A DNA stretch of 64,000 bases, taken from IMG/VR virus record IMGVR_UViG_3300022843_000009, positions 1-64,000 of that record; one strand, 5' to 3'. Position numbers and translations under genes: made by a program. Every line of letters begins with the position of its first letter. Within the stretch, counting starts at the first letter, position 1. Shown here piece after piece: positions 1 through 8,775 of this stretch. The DNA comes from a virus. Below the pieces are notes generated by a model. It saw only the letters and a list, made by a program, of their open reading frames with translations. It was not told the DNA's origin and made no database searches.

Positions 1-534
1 AATGGAGCTGATAATCGGATTATAACTTCGACTGCCGCAAACGGTATAAATGGAGAATCCAACCTAACTTTCAATGGGTCAGCTTTGGTTGTGACGGGCT
101 CAATAAACGCGACAACAACAATATCTTCTGGAGGAACAGACCTTTCGGCGTTGTTTTCAAACGCCGCAGGTCCTTTGTCCACATACACCAATGGAGCTGA
201 TAATCGCATTATAACTTCGACTTCCGCAAACGGTATAAATGGAGAATCCAACCTAACTTTCAATGGGTCAGCTTTGGTTGTGACAGGCTCAATAAACGCG
301 ACAACAACAATATCTTCTGGAGGAACAGACCTTTCGGTGTTGTTTTCAAACGCCGCAGGTCCTTTGTCCACATACACCAATGGAGCTGATAATCGGATTA
401 TAACTTCGACTGCCGCAAACGGTATAAATGGAGAATCCAACCTAACTTTCAATGGGTCAGCTTTGGTTGTGACGGGCTCAATAAACGCGACAACAACAAT
501 ATCTTCTGGAGGAACAGACCTTTCGGCGTTGTTT
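1..534 (+). repeat. 189-bp direct tandem repeat inside the fibre gene
   Basis: The phrase aatggagctgataatcg starts at 1, 190 and 379, giving an exact 189-bp period (63 codons). Copies differ by a few substitutions only. The first visible copy is cut by the window edge and the third runs into unique sequence at about 534, so more copies probably lie upstream. Confidence 0.95.
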
Positions 535-1002
535 AGAGGAGCAGGAGATACTGCTGGTTGGGTAACAAATTTAGTTAATTACACAACATTAAATGAGGCC
601 ACAGAGAATCCTATATTAATTAGGACGACTCGAACAACAGCTGTCTCAGCTGGAGGAGTTTATTACTTGTCTACAAACGGAACTTGGAATCAAGCAGATG
701 CTTCTGCGTCTGGAACCTCAATAGGTTTTCTTGGTATGGCGCAAACTACGTCTTCGGACAACCCAGGCATGCTAGCTAGTGGGATTGTGTTAATTGATTC
801 TTCAAGCTTTGATGGCACTGCTGTTACTGGGGGCACTATTTACCTAAGTGAATCAACGTCTAAATTCACATTTGCTCCACCAACAACATCTGGGGCCGTT
901 GTTAGGGCGGTTGGACATTTTATAGAGGACTTTTCTTCTGGCAGAAGCGCTTATTATAGTATCTATTTTAACCCAAGCCATGATTATTTTGTTATTTCAT
1001 GA
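1..1002 (+). CDS. Repeat-containing tail-fibre-like protein (5' end outside window)
   Basis: The frame is open from the first base, so the N-terminus lies upstream of the window; the TTG at 85 is not a convincing start. The visible part is a tandem 63-residue repeat (189 bp) rich in Thr, Ser, Gly and Asn with a recurring TGSINATTTISSGG box, followed by a non-repeat C-terminal domain of about 150 residues rich in beta-prone sequence. Such low-complexity repeats ending in a globular tip are typical of phage tail fibres or structural decoration proteins. The stop overlaps the start of the methyltransferase gene by 4 bp. The fibre role is inferred from composition and position only. Confidence 0.6.
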   Translation, partial: NGADNRIITSTAANGINGESNLTFNGSALVVTGSINATTTISSGGTDLSALFSNAAGPLSTYTNGADNRIITSTSANGINGESNLTFNGSALVVTGSINATTTISSGGTDLSVLFSNAAGPLSTYTNGADNRIITSTAANGINGESNLTFNGSALVVTGSINATTTISSGGTDLSALFRGAGDTAGWVTNLVNYTTLNEATENPILIRTTRTTAVSAGGVYYLSTNGTWNQADASASGTSIGFLGMAQTTSSDNPGMLASGIVLIDSSSFDGTAVTGGTIYLSESTSKFTFAPPTTSGAVVRAVGHFIEDFSSGRSAYYSIYFNPSHDYFVIS

Positions 1003-1556
1003 TTTATAAAGACTCAAAAATATTATTTAACAAAGAGAGCATTCAAACTGAAGGAGGCAACATTGTTATGCATGAATGGGAGTCTCCTATCATGCAGCAT
1101 GTGGCAAATTTTGTTTGTCAAGACGGAGGTGATATAATAGAAATGGGATTTGGCATGGGAATATCAGCTAATTTTATACAACAGCACCACATTAAATCGC
1201 ATACTATATGTGAGATTCATTCAGAAGTAATTCCATTATTGGAAGAATGGGCAGATAATAGAGAAAATGTTAAAATCATTACTGGGTGTTGGTGGGAGAA
1301 TAGAGAGCTTCTTGAGGCTTATGATGGAGTGTTTTTTGATACATACCTTGATGCAAAGGCAAGTAGTTTTAAAAAATTGATTCCTAAAATATGCAATGAC
1401 CAAGCTAAAGTGACTTGGTGGAACAATCTTCCTAGAGACTGGAATGAGCATAAGTTTAAAAATGTAGAGTTTGAAACACTGCATGTGAACCCTCCTCAGA
1501 ATGATTACTTTAACCATAAGGAGTATCACATGCCTAAATATACCCATCATGGCTGA
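999..1556 (+). CDS. Class I SAM-dependent methyltransferase-like protein
   Basis: 185 residues. Around residues 47-60 is IIEMGFGMGISANFI, a good match to the glycine-rich SAM-binding motif I; the acidic ICEIH follows at the end of the next strand, as in Rossmann methyltransferases of the guanidinoacetate/RMT2 type. The start overlaps the previous stop (ATGA) and the end overlaps the next gene, so it is translated as part of a structural-gene operon. It may modify a virion protein or a small molecule; the substrate cannot be told from sequence. Confidence 0.6.
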   Translation: MIYKDSKILFNKESIQTEGGNIVMHEWESPIMQHVANFVCQDGGDIIEMGFGMGISANFIQQHHIKSHTICEIHSEVIPLLEEWADNRENVKIITGCWWENRELLEAYDGVFFDTYLDAKASSFKKLIPKICNDQAKVTWWNNLPRDWNEHKFKNVEFETLHVNPPQNDYFNHKEYHMPKYTHHG

Positions 1557-2181
1557 GACATTAACTTTGGGACCTCTTTCAAATTTTGTGCCTGGGAGGT
1601 CAAGTTCTTGGGGTCAAGCAATCCGTTTACACAGAAATCAAGCGGGTTCTTCTGTTGCCTTTACTGTATCAGCTAATAGACGGAATACTTGGTATAACTG
1701 TTTTGATTCCTCTCAGATTCCAGAAGGCGCCACCATAGACGGCGTAGAATTAGTTTTAACGGGAAGCACGTCATCTAATGCGATTGGGACAGCTGGCTCC
1801 ACTGGAGCCAATGAAGAGGCAACTTATAATATTCGCCTGTATAATGGAACAGCATACTCAAACATACTTTACACAAACACTTTTGTTGGTGGGAACGATT
1901 ACTACGGCGGCACACTCGGAGGCCCCAACGACTTGTCTGGCTTATCTTGGGCAGATGGTGACCAGGCAGATTTTGGATTTGACATAGAAGTCTCTTCTGT
2001 TGTGGGAACACCAATTGCAATTGCAAGTCGTGGTTGTGCATTGAAAGTTTATTATACCGATAGTCAAGAAATAGCTCCAATATCTGGTATTCAATCTAAA
2101 AGCCAAAGAACTCCGAGTCAAATTCAATCAATAAATGGTGTTTCTACAGCTCTTATTAGGTCAATAAATCAGAGGGGTTGA
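1549..2181 (+). CDS. Beta-rich virion-associated protein
   Basis: 210 residues from the ATG at 1549, which overlaps the methyltransferase stop; an in-frame ATG at 1501 lies deep in that gene and is less likely. The sequence is Gly/Ser/Thr/Asn rich, lacks charged clusters, and has alternating beta-prone segments (for example YNIRLYNGTAYSN) like a jelly-roll or fibre-tip domain. The last 30 residues are a polar tail with repeated SIN/SIQ units. Together with the upstream repeat gene it suggests a tail or decoration module. No specific family recognised. Confidence 0.55.
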   Translation: MAETLTLGPLSNFVPGRSSSWGQAIRLHRNQAGSSVAFTVSANRRNTWYNCFDSSQIPEGATIDGVELVLTGSTSSNAIGTAGSTGANEEATYNIRLYNGTAYSNILYTNTFVGGNDYYGGTLGGPNDLSGLSWADGDQADFGFDIEVSSVVGTPIAIASRGCALKVYYTDSQEIAPISGIQSKSQRTPSQIQSINGVSTALIRSINQRG

Positions 2182-2184
2182 TAC

Positions 2185-2464
2185 TTATAAAATCTTAACG
2201 AATTCTCTTTTGCCAACTTTGACAACCTGACCCGACTCTACTGGGCCGTTTTCAGTTACCGCACCTCCTTCCACCTGAACACCTCCTTCTGAAATCAATC
2301 TTCTTGCTGCTGAGTTGCTACAATCTCTGACTGCAACTACAGCTTGAATCAAGTCTTTTGCTTCAATATTTTTAATAACAGCTGGGATTTCTTTCTTCTG
2401 AACCTGGTTCTATGACTTTAAAATCACTTACTGACTGTAGGTCAACCTTTCCTTTTCTACTCAC
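2185..2464 (-). pseudogene. Relic of the C-terminal S4 domain of tyrosyl-tRNA synthetase
   Basis: Read on the minus strand, 2185-2409 encodes a stretch with SNSAARRLISEGGVQVEG and a terminal VGKREFVKIL, the hallmarks of the S4-like RNA-binding domain that ends bacterial TyrRS. Upstream sequence (VDLQSVSDFKVIEPGS) fits the linker before that domain but is in another frame, so a frameshift lies near 2400. No catalytic domain (HIGH/KMSKS) is present. It sits immediately downstream of two tRNA-Tyr genes, suggesting a former TyrRS/tRNA-Tyr pair whose synthetase has been deleted. A free-standing S4 protein is the alternative. Confidence 0.6.
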
Positions 2465-2542
2465 AAGTTTTTAATTTACTATAAATAGACTACAAAAGTA
2501 ACAAAGATTTCATAACTGTTACTTTTGTTTATGAAATCAAAG

Positions 2543-2633
2543 TGGAAGCGGAGGGGCTCGAACCCCCATTGTTTACCCAAAGGGACTAGATTTACAGTCT
2601 AGTGCGACACAACCGATAGTCGACCTCACTTCC
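2543..2633 (-). tRNA. tRNA-Tyr(GTA)
   Basis: Seven-bp acceptor GGAAGTG/CGCTTCC, anticodon loop CTGTAAA with anticodon GTA, long variable arm expected for Tyr, T-loop TTCGAGC. CCA not encoded. Confidence 0.9.
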
Positions 2634-2697
2634 ATAATAGTCATTTTTCACAACCCCTATTGAGGTTACTTCCGAAGAAAGTGGCATGACTGCCATG

Positions 2698-2787
2698 TGA
2701 GAGTGGAGGGACTCGAACCCCCAACGTTTACCCAGAGGGACCAGGGTTACAACCTGGCACAACACAACCGATAGTTGCCTCACTCCC
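2698..2787 (-). tRNA. tRNA-Tyr(GTA), second copy
   Basis: Acceptor GGGAGTG/CACTCTC, anticodon stem CCAGG/CCTGG with loop TTGTAAC (anticodon GTA), long variable arm and T-loop TTCGAGT. Resembles the first tRNA-Tyr outside the stems, so it is probably a diverged duplicate. Confidence 0.88.
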
Positions 2788-2856
2788 ATTTAAAAATTGA
2801 TTCCTCACCAACCAAGGACCAGCATGTCGCGAACAACTGGGCAGAGTAGAGGCCTT

Positions 2857-2885
2857 CTCTCTGCAACGGATTCGAACCGTTTTGG
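2857..2885 (-). pseudogene. Isolated tRNA T-arm (3' tRNA remnant)
   Basis: A perfect T-stem/loop AACGG-TTCGAAT-CCGTT follows tRNA-Ala directly, without D-arm, anticodon arm or a matching 5' acceptor. Probably the 3' stub left by deletion of a tRNA, or another miniature tRNA-like RNA of the kind seen at 46-47 kb. Confidence 0.5.
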
Positions 2886-2891
2886 AATTTG

Positions 2892-2966
2892 TGGAGATGA
2901 TGGGACTCGAACCCACATACGACGCTACGTGCAAGGCAGCCGCTCAGCCAATTGAGCTACATCCCC
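2892..2966 (-). tRNA. tRNA-Ala(TGC)
   Basis: Acceptor GGGGATG/CATCTCC contains the G3:U70 pair that marks alanine tRNAs; anticodon loop CTTGCAC gives TGC; A73 discriminator; canonical D and T arms. Confidence 0.93.
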
Positions 2967-2971
2967 ATTAG

Positions 2972-3048
2972 CAGGACATGTTCCCCAACGGCTTAACCTG
3001 ATGAGGGGAATACCCACCAGACGCTCGTCGCATATCCTGTTTTCTTTA
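2972..3048 (-). ncRNA. Structured linker RNA between two tRNA-Ala genes
   Basis: The minus-strand sequence closes with CAGGA/TCCTG plus ATG/CAT, and contains hairpins TTCCCC/GGGGAA and GAC-GAGC-GTC. It codes for nothing evident and lies between tRNAs, so it is probably a processed spacer RNA or a degraded tRNA-like element. Function unknown. Confidence 0.35.
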
Positions 3049-3059
3049 ATCTTTTATTG

Positions 3060-3134
3060 TGGAGAAGATGGGAATTGAACCCACGGTCTTCTGTCTGCCA
3101 GACAGATGCATTAGCCAGCACATGCTTCAACCCC
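3060..3134 (-). tRNA. tRNA-Ala(GGC) with two acceptor mismatches
   Basis: Anticodon loop CTGGCAG gives GGC; D-stem GCAT/ATGC and T-stem are good; G3:U70 is kept. The acceptor GGGGTTG/CTTCTCC has two adjacent T-T mismatches at 5:68 and 6:67, which suggests decay or need for RNA editing. Confidence 0.75.
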
Positions 3135-3136
3135 AT

Positions 3137-3258
3137 AAACAATCAATCTCAGGGCGTCATCCCCAAGCCTTTAATGCGACGCTCAATGCGCCTACATCTC
3201 AGTGAGTCCTTTTTCGCTGACGAAGCGACTCGGCTACCTAAGGCACCTAAGATTGAAT
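3137..3258 (-). ncRNA. Structured linker RNA between tRNA-Ala and tRNA-Asp
   Basis: A ten-bp outer helix (CAATCTTAGG with CCTGAGATTG, one mismatch) encloses about 95 nt with an internal GCGTC/GACGC helix and a GAGTC/GACTC helix on the minus strand. No credible reading frame. Likely a structured spacer within the tRNA transcript. Confidence 0.35.
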
Positions 3259-3261
3259 TGG

Positions 3262-3334
3262 CGGTGTGCATGGGAGTCGAACCCACAATCTCATCCGTGA
3301 CAGGGACAAATGTTACCATCAACACCTCCACACC
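3262..3334 (-). tRNA. tRNA-Asp(GTC), diverged copy
   Basis: Loop CTGTCAC gives anticodon GTC, G73 discriminator as expected for Asp, acceptor GGTGTGG/GCACACC with one G7-G66 mismatch. Confidence 0.85.
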
Positions 3335-3381
3335 GTGTCGTTTTTTTGTTTATTAAGGTCATAAGCGTAAATGACCAAGGG

Positions 3382-3455
3382 CGGTAGCGAAGGAATTCGA
3401 ATCCTCAATCTCCTCCGTGACAGGGAGGCAACATGCGCCAATATGATGCGCCACC
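3382..3455 (-). tRNA. tRNA-Asp(GTC)
   Basis: Acceptor GGTGGCG/CGCTACC, anticodon stem CCTCC/GGAGG, loop CTGTCAC, G73. Nearly identical to the copy at 3691-3764. Confidence 0.92.
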
Positions 3456-3539
3456 ATTTTTTCAGGTAATTCTAAGAAGAGTGATTTTATGTTCCTATAA
3501 CGAAGTAACTCTTCTTTCAACACTGAAAATTTTTAAATA

Positions 3540-3655
3540 TGGTGGGGAGGGCAGGTCTTAATCTGCAATTATAGTTTATGATACTAATTTTCGAAGTAAC
3601 TCTTTCTATCAACACTGTTGCCAGGTAAAAAGCGAAAAAGTATTAATTATTCCTC
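3540..3655 (-). ncRNA. Oversized tRNA-like RNA ending in ACCA
   Basis: The minus strand has a perfect seven-bp acceptor GGGGAGG/CCTCCCC followed by ACCA. Its 3' half has an anticodon-like arm AGT-ATCATAA-ACT (anticodon CAT after a U) and a T-arm-like stem GCAG/CTGC with loop ATTAAGAC. In place of a D-arm there are about 65 nt of unrelated sequence including GAGTTACTTCG. It could be a Met/Ile-type tRNA with an insertion or one of the aberrant tRNA-like RNAs of this genome. Confidence 0.4.
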
Positions 3656-3690
3656 CCCATAATAAATTGTGGTACTTTAATGCACCAAAG

Positions 3691-3764
3691 CGGTGACGAA
3701 GGAATTCGAATCCTCAATCTCCTCCGTGACAGGGAGGCAACATGCGCCAATATGATGCGCCACC
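3691..3764 (-). tRNA. tRNA-Asp(GTC), near-identical duplicate
   Basis: Acceptor GGTGGCG/CGTCACC, loop CTGTCAC, G73. Differs from the copy at 3382-3455 at one or two acceptor positions; the duplication includes the flanking pentanucleotides. Confidence 0.92.
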
Positions 3765-3769
3765 ATTTT

Positions 3770-3816
3770 CCCAAGATATTATGACGATTACATCGGTGTA
3801 ATATCTTGGGTTTTTT
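3770..3816 (+). terminator. Hairpin with T-run (plus orientation)
   Basis: CCCAAGATATTA pairs with TAATATCTTGGG and is followed by six T on the plus strand. No plus-strand gene feeds into it; on the minus strand it lies just upstream of a tRNA-Asp and may act as a processing or insulating hairpin. Confidence 0.45.
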
Positions 3817-3917
3817 AATTAACTTTATTATCAATATGTCAAAGAACTCTTATTGTTTTCAAAAACTCCTACTCGTGTGGACATTTACTAGAAACTCTTG
3901 TAAACTAACACTTTGTG

Positions 3918-3991
3918 TCGGGAGAGAGGGATTTGAACCCTCGACCTGAGCATCCCAAATGCCCCGTGCTACCTGACTGCACTTCCTCCCG
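3918..3991 (-). tRNA. tRNA-Pro(TGG)
   Basis: Acceptor CGGGAGG/TCTCCCG with the C1-G72 pair typical of Pro, anticodon loop TTTGGGA giving TGG, A73, canonical D and T arms. Confidence 0.92.
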
Positions 3992-4044
3992 ATATTAATA
4001 TTTCAATTAATCTTCTGGCTCCGTTGAGTCCAGAAACAAAAAAA

Positions 4045-4085
4045 ACCCCCAGGTCATTCGTTTGATTGAATGACCTGGGGGTTTT
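4045..4085 (-). terminator. Strong bidirectional terminator
   Basis: CCCCCAGGTCATTC and GAATGACCTGGGGG form a 14-15 bp stem with an 8-nt loop; the minus strand continues with eight T, the plus strand with four. It ends the transcript of the 41-codon gene at 4109-4234. Confidence 0.88.
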
Positions 4086-4108
4086 CCCTAATGGTTTATG
4101 TCTCTACA

Positions 4109-4234
4109 TCAACTGTTGTTCAGTTTAGACATAACCAGGTCATTCTGCTTGCTCCCGCTATAATCGGGCGCACAGCCAGTCGCTGCCATCGGCATCGGTT
4201 GGTTTGAAATCGCTATGTCTGTAAAGTTGAACAT
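4109..4234 (-). CDS. 41-residue protein of unknown function
   Basis: ATG at 4234 to TGA at 4109. The product starts MFNFTDIAISNQPMPM and contains GCAPDYSGSK before a polar tail. It is the only reading frame between an upstream AT-rich promoter-like stretch (4240-4450) and the strong terminator at 4045-4085, a monocistronic arrangement that implies it is expressed. No signal peptide or membrane segment. I do not recognise the family. Confidence 0.5.
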   Translation of the reverse strand: MFNFTDIAISNQPMPMAATGCAPDYSGSKQNDLVMSKLNNS

Positions 4235-4456
4235 TGAATGTGTTTTGTTTTTTAAAAGTGCTTCTCAAAAGAGTTGCTCTTGGTAATAAATACGAGGCAA
4301 AAATAGAAAGATTACTTAGAACTCACAAGTTTTTTCTCGTTTATTTTCAATTTATTATGTAATTCAATGATAGTTAGCATTTTAAAAGTAAAAGTTTTTT
4401 TCAAAAAAATATGTCTTTGGTAAAAAGTGCTTCATTTTAGGGGTAAAGTAAACTGT

Positions 4457-4870
4457 TTATTCGGAGATTTTCCTAAGCTGTCTCTTGAACCACGAGCGCT
4501 TTTTGTCTGGTATTGTCTCTGGATATGCAAGTTCTTCTAGTGATTTGTGTGGATTAAATAAGCGAACTCCTTTATATAAAAAGGACTCCATCATCTCATG
4601 CTTAACGATTTGCTCGAAAGCAAGCCACGCTGTCATCACTAAGCCTTTTTCGCTAGTATCTAGTGGAGCTGTGTAGTCTCGGCCAAAGCCAGTGCCCATT
4701 TCCCCAGTTAAAGTGTCTGGTCTCCAGAATCTACATCTCAGCAAGAATATGTCGTCTGTCTTCTGTATCTCGAACTGAGGTTTTCCTGTTTCGTGCATTT
4801 GGATTCCAGATGGTGCGAAACTAATCTGGTTCAGGATGTTTTGAGCTTCTTCTTGAGTGTAGTTTTCCAT
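4457..4870 (-). CDS. Hypothetical phage protein (137 aa)
   Basis: Soluble, mixed charge, starts MENYTQEEAQNIL with a short N-terminal helix and ends in a basic segment (KKRSWFKRQLRKISE). A CGTATATTTA promoter box lies just upstream of the start. No motif recognised; it precedes the 95-aa gene and DUF3228 gene in the same orientation. Confidence 0.75.
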   Translation of the reverse strand: MENYTQEEAQNILNQISFAPSGIQMHETGKPQFEIQKTDDIFLLRCRFWRPDTLTGEMGTGFGRDYTAPLDTSEKGLVMTAWLAFEQIVKHEMMESFLYKGVRLFNPHKSLEELAYPETIPDKKRSWFKRQLRKISE

Positions 4871-4902
4871 GCTTAAATATACGTAGGATTATAAATAAGG
4901 TT

Positions 4903-5190
4903 TCATTCACCTTTAGGGGTGTGCTGCTCATCTTTGAACTCCCAGTAGTACACTGTTTCTCGCTTCCCGTCTAGATACTCCTGAAGATGCATCATTGCTA
5001 TCTTCATTCTCTCAATAGTTTCTTCGACTTGAGGTTTTAATTCCTCTTTCGTCATCTCGCCAGTCCAGACCTTATTCTTTCGAGGTTGATATTGGTCAAC
5101 AATTACTTGCTCTGAATCCTTCTCAGAGAAAATTTGAAGTATGTAGTTCATGCTGCCCGTGAAGGTAAGCTTGCTTTTATCGATATCCAT
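4903..5190 (-). CDS. Hypothetical phage protein (95 aa)
   Basis: Small acidic/helical protein, MDIDKSKLTFTGSMNYILQ at the N-terminus and a central amphipathic helix rich in Glu and Met. It starts 12 bp downstream of the DUF3228 stop, so the two are probably cotranscribed. No family recognised. Confidence 0.72.
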   Translation of the reverse strand: MDIDKSKLTFTGSMNYILQIFSEKDSEQVIVDQYQPRKNKVWTGEMTKEELKPQVEETIERMKIAMMHLQEYLDGKRETVYYWEFKDEQHTPKGE

Positions 5191-5202
5191 TGTTACAGTA
5201 TA

Positions 5203-6054
5203 TTACTTTTGGTTCATGTGTGGCTCACTAATCAACCATGCCGAATCGCTCTGAAACTTTGCGTTATTTATGTCGTCACCCATTCTGGAAAGAAACTCCG
5301 ACAGCAGTTTCTTTCCTGCTTTGGCATCTGCTTTAGCATCCGTCTTGAGCTTTGTGCTAAGCTTGCCTAGGAACTCCGATAAGGCATCATACCTTAAATT
5401 TCCAATGTCCTCTGCTAATTGTTCAGCAGAACCTTGAAATCTATCGATGTACTCTGGGTGTTGCTTTTGAAGCATTGCAGATGCGTGAGTGGCCCAGAAC
5501 TTTTCTGACTCCAAAATGTACTCCTGCACGATGTCTTCTCCATTGCCTCCGAGCTCTTTGCCCATTGCGTTTCGAATCATTGTGGCTGGAGTCATTAGCT
5601 CTACGTCTGGATACATGTTTGCCTGGATGGCAACCACTCCAAAGTCAGATGCGACAGTTTCTCCAGTCTCAAAATCAGACTCTTCTTTCTCTAATTGCTC
5701 ACGACTGTAAACGATAACAACCAAATGAGTGGCTGTGGGCAGTTTGTAGTTGTGTGGCAACAAAAGATTTTTAGACAGGAACGGAAGCTCTCCTTCTCGT
5801 CTAGCCTTCCAGGCGCAACGGAGATACTTCTGATTGTCTTGAGTTATTTCAACCGTGCCAGGCTTCGCAGTTGTGAAATTAGGAACGATGATGTACTTGC
5901 AAAAAGGATACAGAGAAGGTTTTACTGTGGCCTTACCTGAATCCAAAAGAGAGTTCACCTGTGTGGCGAACTCTTCTTTTGATGTATCTATCTGCGTTCC
6001 GCCGCCACCTTTAAAGTGGGCGTTCCCTGCAAAGTCTGTTACGTAGATTCTCAT
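5203..6054 (-). CDS. DUF3228-family protein with C-terminal extension
   Basis: 283 residues. The first ~200 residues match my memory of the DUF3228 family: FAGNAHFKGGGGTQIDTS near the start, PFCKYIIVPNFT at about 50, KARREGELPFLSKN, LVVIVYSREQL, and MIRNAMGKELGGNGE before a FWATHA box. The remaining ~75 residues are helical and absent from the typical ~190-aa family, so this is an extended version. Function of the family is unknown. It overlaps the ClpB stop by 4 bp, implying coupled translation with the chaperone. Confidence 0.8.
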   Translation of the reverse strand: MRIYVTDFAGNAHFKGGGGTQIDTSKEEFATQVNSLLDSGKATVKPSLYPFCKYIIVPNFTTAKPGTVEITQDNQKYLRCAWKARREGELPFLSKNLLLPHNYKLPTATHLVVIVYSREQLEKEESDFETGETVASDFGVVAIQANMYPDVELMTPATMIRNAMGKELGGNGEDIVQEYILESEKFWATHASAMLQKQHPEYIDRFQGSAEQLAEDIGNLRYDALSEFLGKLSTKLKTDAKADAKAGKKLLSEFLSRMGDDINNAKFQSDSAWLISEPHMNQK

Positions 6055-8732
6055 GCTTCTACTTCTGTTTTTATTTCTTTCACCTCTTTCTTAGGCTTCA
6101 AAGTCTTCTCGTTTTTGAAAGACAACTCTTCTCCTTTTCTTCCGATAAGGATTGGTGTTTTCTTCCCAACGTTACCGCCTAGAATCTCAAAACTCAATGG
6201 CTCACGGACAAGTTCCGTAATCGCTCTTTTAACTGGTCTCGCTCCAAACTGTGGGTCGTAGCCTTTTATTCCAAGCAACTCCACTGCCTCTGCGGTCCAG
6301 TTCAACTCGTACTCTTCCTCTTCCATGTTCTTTCTGAAAGATTTGAGTTGCAATTCAACAATCTGGTTAATTGCGGTTTGGTCGAGCGGGTTGAAAATAA
6401 CAACCTCGTCAAGTCGGTTAAGAAGCTCAGGGCGCATTGTTTGCTTGAGTTCTTCCATAACGTCCTCGTTGATTGCTTTGACAAGCTCTGGCGTTATTAC
6501 GTTTCCTGAATCCTCGAATTCATCTTGGATAACTCTGGACCCAATGTTTGAAGTCATGATGATGATGGTGTTCTTAAAGTTCACCAATCGTCCTTTGTTG
6601 TCTGTTAGACGTCCATCGTCTAGAACCTGCAGAAGCACGTTCAACACATCTGGGTGAGCCTTCTCAATCTCGTCCAACAACACAACATTGTATGGGCGCT
6701 TTCGGACTGGCTCCGTCAATTGACCTCCTTCGTCATATCCAATATACCCTGGAGGCGAACCTACAAGTCGAGAAACAGTGTGCTTCTCTTGGTACTCAGA
6801 CATGTCAATTCGAATCATGTGAGTTTCGTCATCAAATAGGTACTCAGCAAGCGCTTTTGCCAACTCTGTTTTTCCAACTCCCGTTGTTCCCAAGAATAGA
6901 AATGAACCAATAGGCTTCTTTGGGTCACCAATACCTGGGACACGATTCACTCGGATTGACTTCGCAACTTCTGATACAGCCTCTATTTGTCCGATAACTC
7001 GCTTTTGCAATTCATCTTCAATGTAAAGAAGTTTCTCATTATCACTCTTTGTCATTTTCGAGACTGGAATTCCAGTCCAAGCCGAAACAACTTCTGCAAT
7101 CTCTAACTCAGTCACAACTTCTTTTAGAAGCTTGTGGTGAGATTGAATCTCAATCAGTTTCTCTCTAGCTACTGCTTGTTGCTTTTCGTTCTCTGGCAAC
7201 TCACCGTGAAGGAGCTTTGCAGCTCCTTCAAGGTCTGAGTTCTTTGTGAACTGCTCCGCCTGGAAAGACAATTCTTCTTGGGCTCGCTTGAGTTCTTGAA
7301 TCTCGTCAATGTACTTCTTTTCACGAAGCCACTTCGCATTCAAATCTTCTTGCGTCTCAATTAGCTCAGACAATTTGTCGAGCATCTCTCGCTTGCGCTT
7401 CTCAGATGCATTTGAATCTGAGCCCATTGCTGCGAGCTCAATTCGAATTTGTGTGATTTCTCTGTCAACTTCATCCAGCACTTCTGGCTTGGAGTTAATC
7501 TCCAAACGAATTTTAGATGCAGCTTCATCAATCAGGTCGATTGCTTTGTCTGGAAGGTTTCTATCGGTAATGTATCTGTCCGACATCTTCACTGCCGCAA
7601 TCAAGGCATCATCTGAAAACTGAACCTTGTGAAAGTTTTCATACCTACTTTGAAGACCGCGTAATATTGCAACTGTTGTTCCAGGAGTTGGTTCTTCGAC
7701 CATTACTTTTTGAAATCTACGCTCCAAAGCTGAATCTTTCTCGATGTGTTTCTGGTACTCGTTCAGAGTTGTTGCTCCAACCGTTGCCATTTCTCCACGA
7801 GCCAAAGCGGGCTTCAAAAGCTCTCCTGCACTCAAAGCTCCACCACCTGAACCTGCGTCCAAGATTGTGTGAATCTCGTCAATGAACAAAATGAACTCTT
7901 TGTTAGAGTCCTCAACTTCTTTGATAACACCTTTAAGACGTTGTTCAAATTCTCCTTTAAATGAAGCCCCTGCAATTAGAGAAGCCATGTCAAGAGAGAA
8001 CAAAGTGCACCCTTTCATATTGACTGGGACATCTCCGCTAAATATTCTTTGTGCCAATCCTTCAACAATAGCTGTTTTACCAACTCCTGCCTCTCCAATC
8101 AAAATTGGATTGTTCTTGGTGCGTTTTGAAAGGATGTGAAGGGCACGACGCATTTCCGTGTCTCGCCCAATAACTGGGTCAAGCTTGTTTTGCTCCGCAC
8201 GTTCGTTTAAGTTGACGGCGTATGCATCCAAGTTGGGAGTTTTGCTTTCTCCTCCTTCTGCGATGAATTCATTCTCACCTTGAATATCTTCAAGCGCTGA
8301 ATCGAGGTGCTTCTCTTCGATATCCATCGAGATAAGTACATTTGTGGCAGTGGAGTTCACACGGAAAAATGCTCGAAGCAAGTGTTTTGGTTGGCAGAGT
8401 TGTTCTCCACCTTGTTCGTTTTCTCCAAACCCAATTGCTATTACCAGAAGTTGATTCATCACCTCAGACATCTCTGGACGACCTTCGTACTGAACAACTT
8501 TGGTGTTCTCTAAGAAAGTCTTTGACAACGTGTTCATCTCTTCGATGGTATATGTCTTACCGCTGTCTTCGTTTACTTTATCTAGGATAATTGCAACCAA
8601 ATTATCTTGTTCAACCAGTATAGCACGTAAAACGTGTATTGGCTCAACTTGTTTGTGAGAGAATGACATTGCTTGACGCTGTGCTCTTGCAAGCGTATCA
8701 TGTGCCCCTGGGGAAAATTGTTCGTTATTCAA
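6051..8732 (-). CDS. clpB: ClpB-type Hsp100 disaggregase
   Basis: 893 residues, full length for ClpB. N-terminal Clp_N domain (~1-145), first AAA+ domain with Walker A GEAGVGKT (~215) and Walker B LFIDEIH, a coiled-coil middle domain (~400-520), second AAA+ domain with GTTGVGKTE and [14 protein letters not shown], sensor-2 region GARPVKRAI. No IGF/LGF ClpP loop is seen, in line with a disaggregase rather than a protease subunit. ATP-driven reactivation of aggregated proteins in the host cytoplasm is expected. A promoter motif lies upstream (8776-8806). Unusual for a phage, and a second Hsp100 lies at 54.8 kb. Confidence 0.95.
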   Translation of the reverse strand: MNNEQFSPGAHDTLARAQRQAMSFSHKQVEPIHVLRAILVEQDNLVAIILDKVNEDSGKTYTIEEMNTLSKTFLENTKVVQYEGRPEMSEVMNQLLVIAIGFGENEQGGEQLCQPKHLLRAFFRVNSTATNVLISMDIEEKHLDSALEDIQGENEFIAEGGESKTPNLDAYAVNLNERAEQNKLDPVIGRDTEMRRALHILSKRTKNNPILIGEAGVGKTAIVEGLAQRIFSGDVPVNMKGCTLFSLDMASLIAGASFKGEFEQRLKGVIKEVEDSNKEFILFIDEIHTILDAGSGGGALSAGELLKPALARGEMATVGATTLNEYQKHIEKDSALERRFQKVMVEEPTPGTTVAILRGLQSRYENFHKVQFSDDALIAAVKMSDRYITDRNLPDKAIDLIDEAASKIRLEINSKPEVLDEVDREITQIRIELAAMGSDSNASEKRKREMLDKLSELIETQEDLNAKWLREKKYIDEIQELKRAQEELSFQAEQFTKNSDLEGAAKLLHGELPENEKQQAVAREKLIEIQSHHKLLKEVVTELEIAEVVSAWTGIPVSKMTKSDNEKLLYIEDELQKRVIGQIEAVSEVAKSIRVNRVPGIGDPKKPIGSFLFLGTTGVGKTELAKALAEYLFDDETHMIRIDMSEYQEKHTVSRLVGSPPGYIGYDEGGQLTEPVRKRPYNVVLLDEIEKAHPDVLNVLLQVLDDGRLTDNKGRLVNFKNTIIIMTSNIGSRVIQDEFEDSGNVITPELVKAINEDVMEELKQTMRPELLNRLDEVVIFNPLDQTAINQIVELQLKSFRKNMEEEEYELNWTAEAVELLGIKGYDPQFGARPVKRAITELVREPLSFEILGGNVGKKTPILIGRKGEELSFKNEKTLKPKKEVKEIKTEVEA

Positions 8733-8775
8733 GATTCTTTTGTTTTTAGGTTCTGCGTTTCTGAATGTTTTCTTT

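Noticed and set aside
3057-3356. Frames such as one with WELNPRSSVCQTDALA, and similar GIEPTTF-type frames at other tRNA sites
   Set aside because: They are antisense translations of tRNA T-arms and anticodon arms.
4109-4234. tmRNA or other structured RNA in this stretch
   Set aside because: A pairing TAGACATA/TATGTCTG is present, but the sequence is better explained as a 41-codon gene ending at a terminator.
6302-8590. Many 60-110 aa plus-strand frames inside clpB
   Set aside because: They are shadows of a well-conserved minus-strand gene.
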